Source: Luidia sarsii (taxonomy: Eukaryota; Echinodermata; Asteroidea; Paxillosida; Luidiidae). Taken from it: a stretch of 64,000 nucleotides of DNA. Each line of letters starts with the position of its first letter. Positions within the stretch are counted from its first letter, which is position 1. Below the pieces are notes generated by a model. It was not told the DNA's origin. It ran no database searches and was given only the letters and a program-made list of their open reading frames with translations. Positions 40,081 to 51,317 of this stretch are shown in pieces. A program made the position numbers and the translations under genes. The stretch covers positions 22,709,727 to 22,773,726 of the forward strand of contig OX465109.1 in NCBI GenBank assembly GCA_949987565.1, written 5' to 3'.

Positions 40081-42222
40081 GTCATGTTTCAATACCACAA
40101 TGAGCCTGACTGTGATACACGTCACTCTCCTGCCATGTCATGTTTCAATACCGCAATGTGCCTGACTGTGATACACGTCACTCTCCTGCCATGTCATGTT
40201 TCAATACCGCAATAAGCCTGACTGTGATACACGTCACTCTCCTGCCATGTCATGTTTCAATATCGCAATGAGCCTGACTATGATACGCGTCACTCTCCTG
40301 CCATGTCATGTTTCAATACCGCAATGCGCCTGACTGTGATACACGTCACTCTCCTGCCATGTCATGTTTCAATACTGCAATGAGCCTGACTGTGATACAT
40401 GTCACTCTCCTGCCATGTCATGTTTCAATACCGCAATGCGCCTGACTGTGATACACGTCATTCTCCTGCCATGTCATGTTTCAATACCGCAATGTGCCTG
40501 ACTGTGATACACGTCACTCTCCTGCAATGTCATGTTTCAATACCGCAATGCGCCTGACTGTGATACACGTCACTCTTCTGCCATGTCATGTTTCAATACC
40601 GCAATAAGCCTGACTGTGATACACGTCAATCTCCTGCCATGTCATGTTTCAATACCACAAAGCGCCTGACTGTGATACACGTCACTCTCCTGCCATGTCT
40701 TGTTTCAATACCGCAATGCGCCTGACTGTGATACACGTCACTCTCCTGCCATGTCATGTTTCAATACCGCAATGCGCCTGAGTGTGATACACGTCACTCT
40801 CCTGCCATGTCATGATTCAATACCGCAATAAGCCTGACTGTGATACACGTCTCACTCCTGCCATGTCATGTTTCAATACCGCAATGCGCCTGACTGTGAT
40901 ACACGTAACTCTCCTCCCATGTCATGTTTCAATACTAGAACGCCCCTCTGTGATACACGTCACTCTCCTGCCATGTCATGTTTCAATACCGCAATGTGCC
41001 TGACTGTGATACACGTCTCTCTCCTGCCACGTCATGTTTCAATTCCGCAATACGCCTGAGTGTGATACACGTCACTCTCCTGCCATGTCATGTTTCAATA
41101 CTGCAATGAGCCTGACTGTGATACATGTCACTCTCCTGCCATGTCATGTTTCAATACCGCAATGAGCCTGACTGTGATACACGTCATTCTCCTGCCATGT
41201 CATGTTTCAATACCGCAATGTGCCTGACTGTGATACACGTCACTCTCCTGCAATGTCATGTTTCAATACCGCAATGCGCCTGACTGTGATACACGTCACT
41301 CTTCTGCCATGTCATGTTTCAATACCGCAATAAGCCTGACTGTGATACACGTCACTCTCCTGCCATGTCATGTTTCAATACCACAAAGCACCTGACTATG
41401 ATACACGTCACTCTCCTGCCATGTCTTGTTTCAATACCGCAATGCGCCTGACTGTGATACACGTCACTCTCCTGCCATGTCATGTTTCAATACCGCAATG
41501 CGCCTGAGTGTGATACACGTCACTCTCCGGCCATGTCATGTTTCAATACCGCAATAAGCCTGACTGTGATACACGTCTCACTCCTGCCATGTCATGTTTC
41601 AATACCGCAATGCGCCTGACTGTGATACACGTAACTCTCCTGCCATGTCATGTTTCAATACCAGAATGCGCCTGACTGTGATACACGTCACTCTCCTGCC
41701 ATGTCATGTTTCAATACCGCAATGTGCCTGACTGTGATACACGTCTCACTCCTGCCATGTCATGTTTCAATACCGCAATGCGCCTGACTGTGATACACGT
41801 AACTCTCCTGCCATGTCATGTTTCAATACCGCAATGTGCCTGACTGTGATACACGTCACTCTCCTGCCATGTCATGTTTCAATACCGCAATGTGCCTGAC
41901 TGTGATACACGTCACTCTCCTGCCATGTCATGTTTTAATACCACAATGCGCCTGACTGTGATACACGTCTCTCTCCTGTCATGTCATGTTTCAATTCCGC
42001 AATACGCCTGAGTGTGATACACGTCACTCTCCTGCCATGTCATGTTTCAATACCGCAATAAGCCTTACTGTGATGTACATATCACTCTCCTGCCATGTCA
42101 TGTTCAATACCGCAATGAGCCTGACTGTGATACACGTCATTCTCTTGCCATGTCATGTTTCAATACAGCAATGCGCCTAACTGTGATACACGTCTCACTC
42201 CTGGCATGTCATGTTTCAATAT
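40081..42222 (+). repeat. F block, copy 2
   Basis: This is the counterpart of 36,400-38,316, with offset 3,866 bp and then 3,864 bp. The change comes from a 54-bp monomer at about 40,936 (TAGAACGCCCCTCTGTG in place of TAGAATGCGCCTGACTGTG). The end includes a single copy of the 225-bp unit from 41,986, followed by GTCTCACTCCTGGC as after the second unit at 38,347. Copy 1 therefore has two 225-bp units and copy 2 has one, an array-length difference typical of unequal exchange. A private change is CTCTCCGGCC (about 41,525). Confidence 0.82.
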
Positions 42223-42660
42223 CGCAATACGCCTGAGTGTGATACACGTCACTCTCCTGCCATGTCATTTTTCAATACCGCAATAAGCCTTACTGTGATG
42301 TACATATCACTCTCCTGCCATGTCATGTTTCAATACCACGATGTGCCTGACTGTGATTAAAGTCACTCTCCTGCAATGTAATGTTTCAATACCGCAATGC
42401 GCCTGACTGTGATACATATCACTCTCCTGCCATGTCATGTTTCAATACCGCAATGAGCCTGACTGTAATACACGTCACTCTCCTACCATGTCAAGTTTCA
42501 ATACCGCAATGCGCCTGACTGTGATACACGTCACTCTACTGCCATGTCATGATTCAATACCGCAATGCGCCTGACTGTGATACACGTCTCTCTCCTGCCA
42601 TGTCGAGTTTCAATACCGCAAAGTGCCTGACTGTGATACATGTCCTTCTCCTGCCATGTC
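42223..42660 (+). repeat. Divergent module with GATTAAAGTC and 58-bp monomers
   Basis: This run of strongly altered monomers includes a 58-bp monomer with GATGTACATATCAC, then CCACGATGTGCC with GATTAAAGTC (42,355), CTGCAATGTAATG, GATACATATCAC, CCTACCATGTCAAG and GTCGAGTTTC with CAAAGTGCC. The whole run recurs at 45,307-45,724 (offset 3,084 bp, 55 monomers plus 4 bp). Parts recur near 44,985-45,070 and 46,725-46,830. The many shared private changes make it a good tag for tracing duplications. Confidence 0.85.
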
Positions 42661-44130
42661 ATGTTTCAATACCGCAATGTGCCTGACTGTGATACACGTC
42701 ACTCTCCTGCCTTGTCATGTTTCAATACCGCAATGCGCCTGAATGTGATACACGTCACTCTCCTGCCATGTCATGTTTCAAAACCGCAATGCGCCTGACT
42801 GTGATACACGTCACTCTCCTGCAATGTCATGTTTCAATACCGCAATACGCCTGACTGTGATACACGTCACTCTCCTGCCATGTCATGTTTCAATACCGCA
42901 ATGCGCCTGACTGTGATACACGTCACTCTTCTGCCATGTCATGTTTCAATACCGCAATAAGCCTGACTGTGATACACGTCACTCTCCTGCCATGTCATGT
43001 TTCAATACCACAAAGCGCCTGACTGTGATACACGTCACTCTCCTGCCATGTCTTGTTTCAATACCGCAATGCGCCTGACTGTGATACACGTCACTCTCCT
43101 GCCATGTCATGTTTCAATACCGCAATGCGCCTGAGTGTGATACACGCCACTCTCCTGCCATGTCATGTTTCAATACCGCAATGCGCCTGACTGTGATACA
43201 CGTCACTCTCCTGCCATGTCATGTTTCAATACCGCAATGAGCCTGACTGTGATACACGTCACTCTCCTGCCATGTCATGTTTCAATACTGCAATGAGCCT
43301 GACTGTGATACATGTCACTCTCCTGCCATGTCATGTTTCAATACCGCAATAAGCCTGACTGTGATACACGTCACTCTCCTGCCATATCATGTTTCAATAT
43401 CGCAATGAGCCTGACTGTGATACACGTCACTCTCCTGCCATGTCATGTTTCAATACCGCAATGAGCCTGACTGTGATACACGTCACTCTCCTGCGATGTC
43501 ATGTTTCAATACCACAATGAGCCTGACTGTGATACACGTCACTCTCCTGCCATGTCATGTTTCAATACCGCAATGCGCCTGACTGTGATACACGTCACTC
43601 TCCTGCCATGTCATGTTTCAATACCGCAATGAGCCTGACTGTGATACACGTCACTCTCCTGCCATGTCATGTTTCAATACCGCAATGAGCCTGACTGTGA
43701 TACACGTCACTCTCCTGCCATGTCATGTTTCAATACCGCAATGCGCCTGACTGTAATACACGTCACTCTCCTGCCATGTCATGTTTCAATACCGCAATGA
43801 GCCTGACTGGGATACACGTCTCTCTCCTGTCATGTCATTTTTTAATACCACAATGCGCCTGGCTGCGATACACGTCACTCTCCTGCCACGTCATGTTTCA
43901 ATACCGCAATGCGCCTGACTGTGATACACGTCACTCTCCTGCAATGTCATGTTTCAATACCGCAATGCGCCTGACTGTGATACACGTCATTCTCCTGCCA
44001 AGTCATGTTTTAATACCGCAATGTGCCTGACTGTGATACACGTCACTCTCCTGCCATGTCATGTTTCAATACCACAATGCGCCTGACTGTGATACACGTC
44101 TCTCTCCTGTCATGTCATGTTTCAATACCG
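42661..44130 (+). repeat. E block and GG block, late copy
   Basis: This run matches 22,274-23,740 in the first 5.4 kb duplicate at offset 20,387 bp (364 monomers plus 3 bp, fitting the odd-length monomers in between). Paired markers are TGAATGTG (22,354 and 42,741) and the GG-block start (23,338 and 43,725). Changes of its own include CAAAACCGC (about 42,780), GTGATACACGCCAC (about 43,140), GTCATTTTTTAATAC (about 43,836) and CCAAGTCATG (about 43,999). Confidence 0.8.
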
Positions 44131-47100
44131 CAATGCGCCTGAGTGTGATACACGTCACTCTCCTGCCATGTCATGTTTCAATACCGCAATAAGCCTGACT
44201 GTGATACACGTCTCACTCCTGCCATGTCATGTTTCAATACCGCAATGCGCCTGACTGTGATACACGTAACTCTCCTGCCATGTCATGTTTCAATACCAGA
44301 ATGCGCCTGACTGTGATACACGTCACTCTCCTGCCATGTCATGTTTCAATACCGCAATGTGCCTGACTGTGATACACGTCTCTCTCCTGCCACGTCATGT
44401 TTCAATTCCGCAATACGCCTGACTGTGATACACGTCACTCTCCTGCCATGTCATGTTTCAATACTGCAATGAGCCTGACTGTGATACATGTCACTCTCCT
44501 GCCATGTCATGTTTCAATACCGCAATGCGCCTGACTGTGATACACGTCATTCTCCTGCCATGTCATGTTTCAATACCGCAATGTGCCTGACTGTGATACA
44601 CGTCACTCTCCTGCCATGACATGTTTCAATATCGCAATGCGTCTGAGTGTGATACACGTCACTCTCCTGCCATGTCATGTTTCAATACCGCAATAAGCCT
44701 GACTGTGATACACGTCTCACTCCTGCCATGTCATGTTTCAATACCGCAATGCGCCTGACTGTGATACACGTAACTCTCCTGCCATGTCATGTTTCAATAC
44801 CAGAATGTGCCTGACTGTGATATACGTCACTCTCCTGCCATGTCATGTTTCAATACCGCAATGTGCCTGACTGTGATACACGTCTCACTCCTGGCATGTC
44901 ATGTTTCAATATCGCAATGTGCCTGACTGTGATACATGTCACTCTCCTGCCATGTCATTTTTCAATACCGCAATAAGCCTTACTGTGATGTACATATCAC
45001 TCTCCTGCCATGTCATGTTTCAATACCACGATGTGCCTGACTGTGATTAAAGTCACTCTCCTGCCATGTCATGTTTCAATACCGCAATAAGCCTGACTGT
45101 GATACACGTCTCACTCCTGCCATGTCATGTTTCAATACCGCAATGCGCCTGACTGTGATACACGTAACTCTCCTGCCATGTCATGTTTCAATACCAGAAT
45201 GTGCCTGACTGTGATACACGTCATTCTCTTGCCATGTCATGTTTCAATACAGCAATGCGCCTAACTGTGATACACGTCTCACTCCTGGCATGTCATGTTT
45301 CAATATCGCAATACGCCTGAGTGTGATACACGTCACTCTCCTGCCATGTCATTTTTCAATACCGCAATAAGCCTTACTGTGATGTACATATCACTCTCCT
45401 GCCATGTCATGTTTCAATACCACGATGTGCCTGACTGTGATTAAAGTCACTCTCCTGCAATGTAATGTTTCAATACCGCAATACGCCTGACTGTGATACA
45501 TATCACTCTCCTGCCATGTCATGTTTCAATACCGCAATGAGCCTGACTGTAATACACGTCACTCTCCTACCATGTCAAGTTTCAATACCGCAATGCGCCT
45601 GACTGTGATACACGTCACTCTACTGCCATGTCATGATTCAATACCGCAATGCGCCTGACTGTGATACACGTCTCTCTCCTGCCATGTCGAGTTTCAATAC
45701 CGCAAAGTGCCTGACTGTGATACATGTCACTCTCCTGCCATGTCATGTTTCAATACCACAATGCGCCTGACTGTGGTACACGTCACTCTCCTTCCATGTC
45801 ATGTTTCAATACCGCAAAGCGCCTGACTGTGATACACGTCTCTCTCCTTCCCTGTCATGTTTCAATACCGCAAAGCGCCTGACTGTGATACACGTCTCTC
45901 TCCTTCCATGTCATGTTTCAATACCGCAATGCGCCTGACTGTGATACACTTCACTCTCCTGCCATGTCATGTTTCAATACCACAATGTGCCTGACTGTGA
46001 TACACGTCTCTCTCCTGTCATGTCATGATTCAATACCACAATGCGCCTGGCTGCGATACACGTCTCTCTCCTGCCACGTCATGTTTCAATACCGCAATGC
46101 GCCTGACTGTGATACACGTCACTCTCCTGCCATGTCATGTTTCAATACCGCAATACACCTGAGTGTGATACACGTCACTCTCCTGCCATGTCATGTTTCA
46201 ATACCGCAATAAGCCTGACTGTGATACACGTCTTACTCCTGCCATGTCATGTTTCAATACCACAATGTGCCTGACTGTGATACACGTCTCTCTCCTGTCA
46301 TGTCATGTTTCAATACCACAATGTGCATGACTGTGATACACGTCTCTCTCCTGTCATGTCAAGTTTCAATACCGCAATGCGCCTGACTGTGATACACGTC
46401 ACTCTACTGCCATGTCATGATTCAATACCGCAATGCGCCTGAGTGTGATACACGTCACTCTCCTGCCATGTCATGTTTCAATACCGCAATAAGCCTTACT
46501 GTGATGTACACATCACTCTCCTGCCATGTCATGTTTCAATACCGCAATGAGCCTGACTGTGATACACGTCATTCTCCTGCCATGTCATGTTTCAATACCG
46601 CAATGCGCCTGACTGTGATACACGTCTCACTCCTGCCATGTCATGTTTCAATATCGCAATACGCCTGAGTGTGATACACGTCACTCTCCTGCCATGTCAT
46701 TTTTCAATACCGCAATAAGCCTTACTGTGATGTACATATCACTCTCCTGCCATGTCATGTTTCAATACCACGATGTGCCTGACTGTGATTAAAGTCACTC
46801 TCCTGCAATGTAATGTTTCAATACCGCAATGCGCCTGACTGTCATACATATAACTCTCCTGCCATGTCATGTTTCAATACCGCAATGCGCCTGACTGTGA
46901 TACATGTCACTCTCCTGCCATGTCATGTTTCAATACCGCAATGAGCCTGACTGTAATACACGTCACTCTCCTACCATGTCATGTTTCAATACCGCAATGC
47001 GCCTCACTGTGATACACGTCACTCTCCTGCCATGTCATGTTTCAATACCACGATGTGCCTGACTGCGATATAAGTCACTCTCCTGCAATGTCATGTTTCA

Positions 47101-48420
47101 ATACCGCAATGAGCCTGACTGTGATACATGTCACTCTCCTGCCATGTCATGTTTCAATACCGCAATGCGCCTGAATGTGATACACGTCACACTCCTGCCA
47201 TGTCATGTTTCAATACCGCAATGCGCCTGACTGTGATACACGTAACTCTCCTGCCATGTCATGTTTCAATACCAGAATGCGCCTGACTGTGATACACGTC
47301 ACTCTCCTTCCATGTCATGTTTCAATACCGCAAAGCGCCTGACTATGATACACGTCTCTCTCCTTCCATGTCATGTTTCAATACCGCAAAGCGCCTGACT
47401 GTGATACACGTCTCTCTCCTTCCATGTCATGTTTCAATATCGCAATGCGGCTGACTGTGATACATGTCACTCTCCTGCCATGTCATGTTTCAATACCGCA
47501 ATGAGCCTGACTGTGATACACGTCACTCTCCTGCCATGTCATGTATCAATACCACAATGAGCATGACTGTGATACACGTCACTCTCCTGCCATGTCATGT
47601 TTCAATACCGCAATGTACCTGACTGTGATACACGTCAATCTCCTGCCATGTCATGTTTCAATACCGAAATGTACCTGACTGTGATACACGTCACTCTCCT
47701 GCCATGTCATGTTTCAATATCGCAATGAGCCTGACTGTGATACACGTCACTCTCCTGCCATGTCATGTTTCAATACCGCAATAAGCCTGACTGTGATACA
47801 CGTCACTCTCCTGCCATGTCATGTTTTAATACCGAAATGTACCTGACTGTGATACACGTCACTCTCCTGCCATGTCATGTTTCAATATCGCAATGAGCCT
47901 GACTGTGATACACGTCACTCTCCTGCCATGTCATGTTTCAATACCGCAATAAGCCTGACTGTGATACACGTCACTCTCCTGCCATGTCATGTTTCAATAC
48001 CGCAATGAGCCTGACTGTGATACATGTCACTCTCCTGCCATGTCATGTTTCAATATCGCAATGCGCCTGAATGTGATACACGTCACACTCCTGCCATGTC
48101 ATGTTTCAATATCGCAATGCGCCTGACTGTGATACATGTCACTCTCCTGCCATGTCATGTTTCAATACCGCAATGTACCTGACTGTGATACACGTCACTC
48201 TCCTGCCATGTCATGTTTCAATACCGAAATGTACCTGACTATGATACATGTCACTCTCCTGCCATGTCATGTTTCAATACCGCAATGCGCCTGACTGTGA
48301 TACACGTCACTCTCCTGCCATGTCATGTTTCAATACCACAATGTGCCTGACTGTGATACACGTCACTCTCCTGCCATGTCATGTTTCAATACCACAATGC
48401 GCCTGACTGTGATACACGTC
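44131..48420 (+). repeat. Irregular, more diverged satellite stretch
   Basis: Monomer order here is poorly repeated. Recognisable pieces are F-type monomers (44,140-45,240), three further occurrences of the GATTAAAGTC module (45,045, 45,439, 46,787), and monomers with CTCCTTCCATG and CAAAGCGCC (about 45,790-45,920, 47,305-47,430, and again just beyond this stretch at 48,750-48,830). There are also pairs with CCGAAATGTACC (about 47,665, 47,830, 48,225). Substitutions private to single monomers are more frequent than to the left. The stretch is still pure satellite; I saw no inserted unique DNA or gene. The open frames at 45,913-46,212 and 46,417-46,668 are by-products. Confidence 0.8.
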
Positions 48421-51099
48421 TCTCTACTGTCATGTCATGATTCAATACCACAATGCGCCTGACTGGGATACACGTCTCTCTCCTTTCATGTCATGTTTCA
48501 ATACCACAATGCGCCTGGCTGCGATACACATCTCTCTCCTGCCACGTCATGTTTCAATACCGCAATGCGCCTGACTGTGATACACGTCACTCTCCTGCCA
48601 TGTCATGTTTCAATACCGCAATGCGCCTGAGTGTGATACACGTCACTCTCCTGCCATGTCATGTTTCAATACCGCAATGAGCCTGGCTGCGAAACACGTC
48701 TCTCTCTTGCCACATTATGTTTCAATACCGCAATGCGCCTGACTGTGATACACGTCTCTCTCCTTCCATGTCATGTTTCAATACCGCAAAGCGCCTGACT
48801 GTGATACACGTCTCTCTCCTTCCATGTCATGTTTCAATATCGCAATGAGCCTGACTGTGATACATGTCACTCTCCTGCCATGTCATGTTTCAATACCGCA
48901 ATGTACCTGACTGTGATACACGTCTCTCTCCTGTCATGTCATGTTTCAATACCACAATGCGCCTGGCTGCGATACACGTCACTCTCCTGCCATGTCATGT
49001 TTCAATACCACAATGCGCCTGGCTGCGATACACGTCTCTCTCCTGCCACGTCATGTTTCAATACCGCAATGCGCCTGACAGTGATACACGTAACTCTCCT
49101 GCCATGTCATGTTTCAATACCAGAATGCGCCTGACTGTGATAGACGTCACTCTCCTACCTTGTCATGTTTCAATACCGCAATGTGCCTGACTGTGATACA
49201 CGTCACTCTCCTGCCATGTCATGTTTCAATACCGCAATGAGCCTGACTGTGATACACGTCACTCTCCTACTATGTCATGTTCCAATACCGCAATGAGCCT
49301 GACTGTGATACACGTCACTCTCCTGCCACGTCATGTTTCAATACCGCAATGTGCCTGAGTGTGATACACGTCACTCTCCTGCCATGTCATGTTTCAATAC
49401 CGCAATGCGCCGGACTGTGATACACGTCACTCTCCTGCCATGTCATGATTCAATACTGCAATGCGCCTGACTGTGATACACGTCTCTCTCCTGTCATGTC
49501 ATGTTTCAATACCACGATGCGCCTGGCTGCGATACACGTCTCTCTCTTGCCACATTATGTTTCAATACCGCAATGCGCCTGACTGTGATACACGTAACTC
49601 TCCTGCCATGTCATGTTTCAATACCGCAATGTGCCTGACTGTGATACACGTCACTCTCCTGCCATGTCATGTTTCAATACCGCAATGTGCCTGACTGTGA
49701 GACACGTCTCTCTCCTGCCACGTCATGTTTCAATACCGCAATGCGCCTGAGTGTGATACACGTCACTCTCCTGCCATGTCATGTTTCAATACCGCAATGC
49801 GCCTGAGTGTGATACCGTCTCTCTCCTGCCATGTCATGTTTCAATACCGCAATGCGCCTGAGTGTGATACACGTCACTCTCCTGCCATGTCATGTTTCAA
49901 TACCGCAATGCGCCTGACTGTGATACACGTCACTCTCCTGCCATGTCATGTTTCAATACCGCAATGTGCCTGACTGTGATACACGTCTCTCTCCTGCCAT
50001 GTCATGTTTCAATACCGCAATGCGCCTGAGTGTGATACACGTCACTCTCCTGCCATGTCATGTTTCAATACCGCAATGCGCCTGACTGTGATACAGGTCT
50101 CTCTCCTGTCATGTCATGATTCAATACCACAATGCGCCTGACTGGGATACACGTCTCTCTCCTGTCATGTCATGTTTCAATACCACAATGCGCCTGGCTG
50201 CGATACACGTCTCTCTCCTGCCACGTCATGTTTCAATACCGCAATGCGCCTGACTGTGATACACGTAACTCTCCTGCCATGTCATGTTTCAATACCAGAA
50301 TGCGCCTGACTGTGATACACGTCACTCTCCTACCATGTCATGTTTCAATACCGCAATGTGCCTGACTATGATACACGTCACTCTCCTGCCATGTCATGTT
50401 TCAATACCACAATGCGCCTGACTGTTATACATGTCACTCTCCTGCCATGTCATGTTTCAATACCGCAATGTGCCTGACTGTGATACACGTCACTCTCCTG
50501 CCATGTCATGTTTCAATACCGCAATGTGCCTGACTGTGATACACGTCTCTCTCCTGCCACGTCATGTTTTAATACCGCAATGCGCCTGAGTGTGATACAC
50601 GTCACTCTCCTGCCATGTCATGTTTCAATACCGCAATAAGCCTGACTGTGATACATGTCACTCTCCTGCCATGTCATGTTTCAATACCGCAATGCGCCTG
50701 ACTGGGATACACGTCTCTCTCCTGTCATGTCATGTTTCAATACCACAATGCGCCTGGCTGCGATACACGTCACTCTCCTGCCATGTCATGTTTCAATACC
50801 GCAATGCGCCTGGCTGCGATACACGTCTCTCTCCTGCCATGTCATGTTTCAATACCACAATGCGCCTGGCTGCGATACACGTCACTCTCCTGCCATGTCA
50901 TGTATCAATACCGCAATGCGCCTGGCTGCGATACACGTCACTCTCCTGCCATGTCATGTTTCAATATCACAATGCGCCTGGCTGCGATACACGTCACTCT
51001 CCTGCCATGTCATGTTTCAATACCACAATGCGCCTGGCTGCGATACACGTCTCTCTCCTGCCATGTCATGTTTCAATACCGCAATGCGCCTGACTGTGA
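48421..51099 (+). repeat. Satellite stretch rich in the stop-free CTGGCTGCGA variant
   Basis: CTGGCTGCGATAC monomers, frequent here, alternate with GTCTCTCTCC, GCCACGTC and CCTGAGTGTG monomers. A 55-bp monomer at about 49,815 has GATACCGTC in place of GATACACGTC. From about 50,740 to 51,060 six consecutive monomers carry CTGGCTGCGA, the densest run in the window. The variant removes both TGA stops of the consensus, so overlapping open frames appear in all three registers. Pieces such as CGCCGGACTG with GTCATGATTCAATACTGC (49,411) recur in the D blocks at 54,237, 57,440, 58,168, 63,101 and 63,829. Confidence 0.82.
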
Positions 51100-51317
51100 T
51101 ACACGTAACTCTCCTGCCATGTCATGTTTCAATACCACAATGCGCCTGGCTGCGATACACGTCTCTCTCTTGCCATGTCATGTTTCAATACCGCAATGCC
51201 CCTGACTGTTATACACGTAACTCTCCTGCCATGTCATGTTTCAATACCAGAATGCGCCTGACTGTGATACACGTCACTCTCCTGCCATGTCATGTTTCAA
51301 TACCGCAATGTGCCTGA
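50655..51317 (+). other. Longest open frame (220 codons), a satellite by-product
   Basis: This is the longest stop-free stretch in the window; two 157-codon frames (50,620-51,093 and 50,732-51,205) overlap it in the other registers. The predicted protein merely cycles a ~56-residue pattern, the three-register translation of three 56-bp monomers (168 bp), with recurring pieces such as MSCFNT, LPCHVSIPQCAWLRYTS and MFQY. The starting ATG is a monomer CATG. There is no upstream unique DNA, recognisable promoter, domain, signal peptide or intron evidence. All three registers being open together argues against coding selection. I do not regard it as a gene. Confidence 0.85.

Noticed and set aside
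38122..46800. Odd-length monomers as insertion scars of mobile elements or attachment sites
   Set aside because: The length changes are 1-6 bp, without target-site duplications beyond slippage-type copies and without any element sequence.
44131..48420. A hidden unique segment or decayed gene in the irregular zone
   Set aside because: Reading through, each ~56 bp still shows the TGTTTCAATA, CTGACTGTGATAC and CTCTCCTGCCATG landmarks, only with more substitutions. Nothing is left over that needs another explanation.
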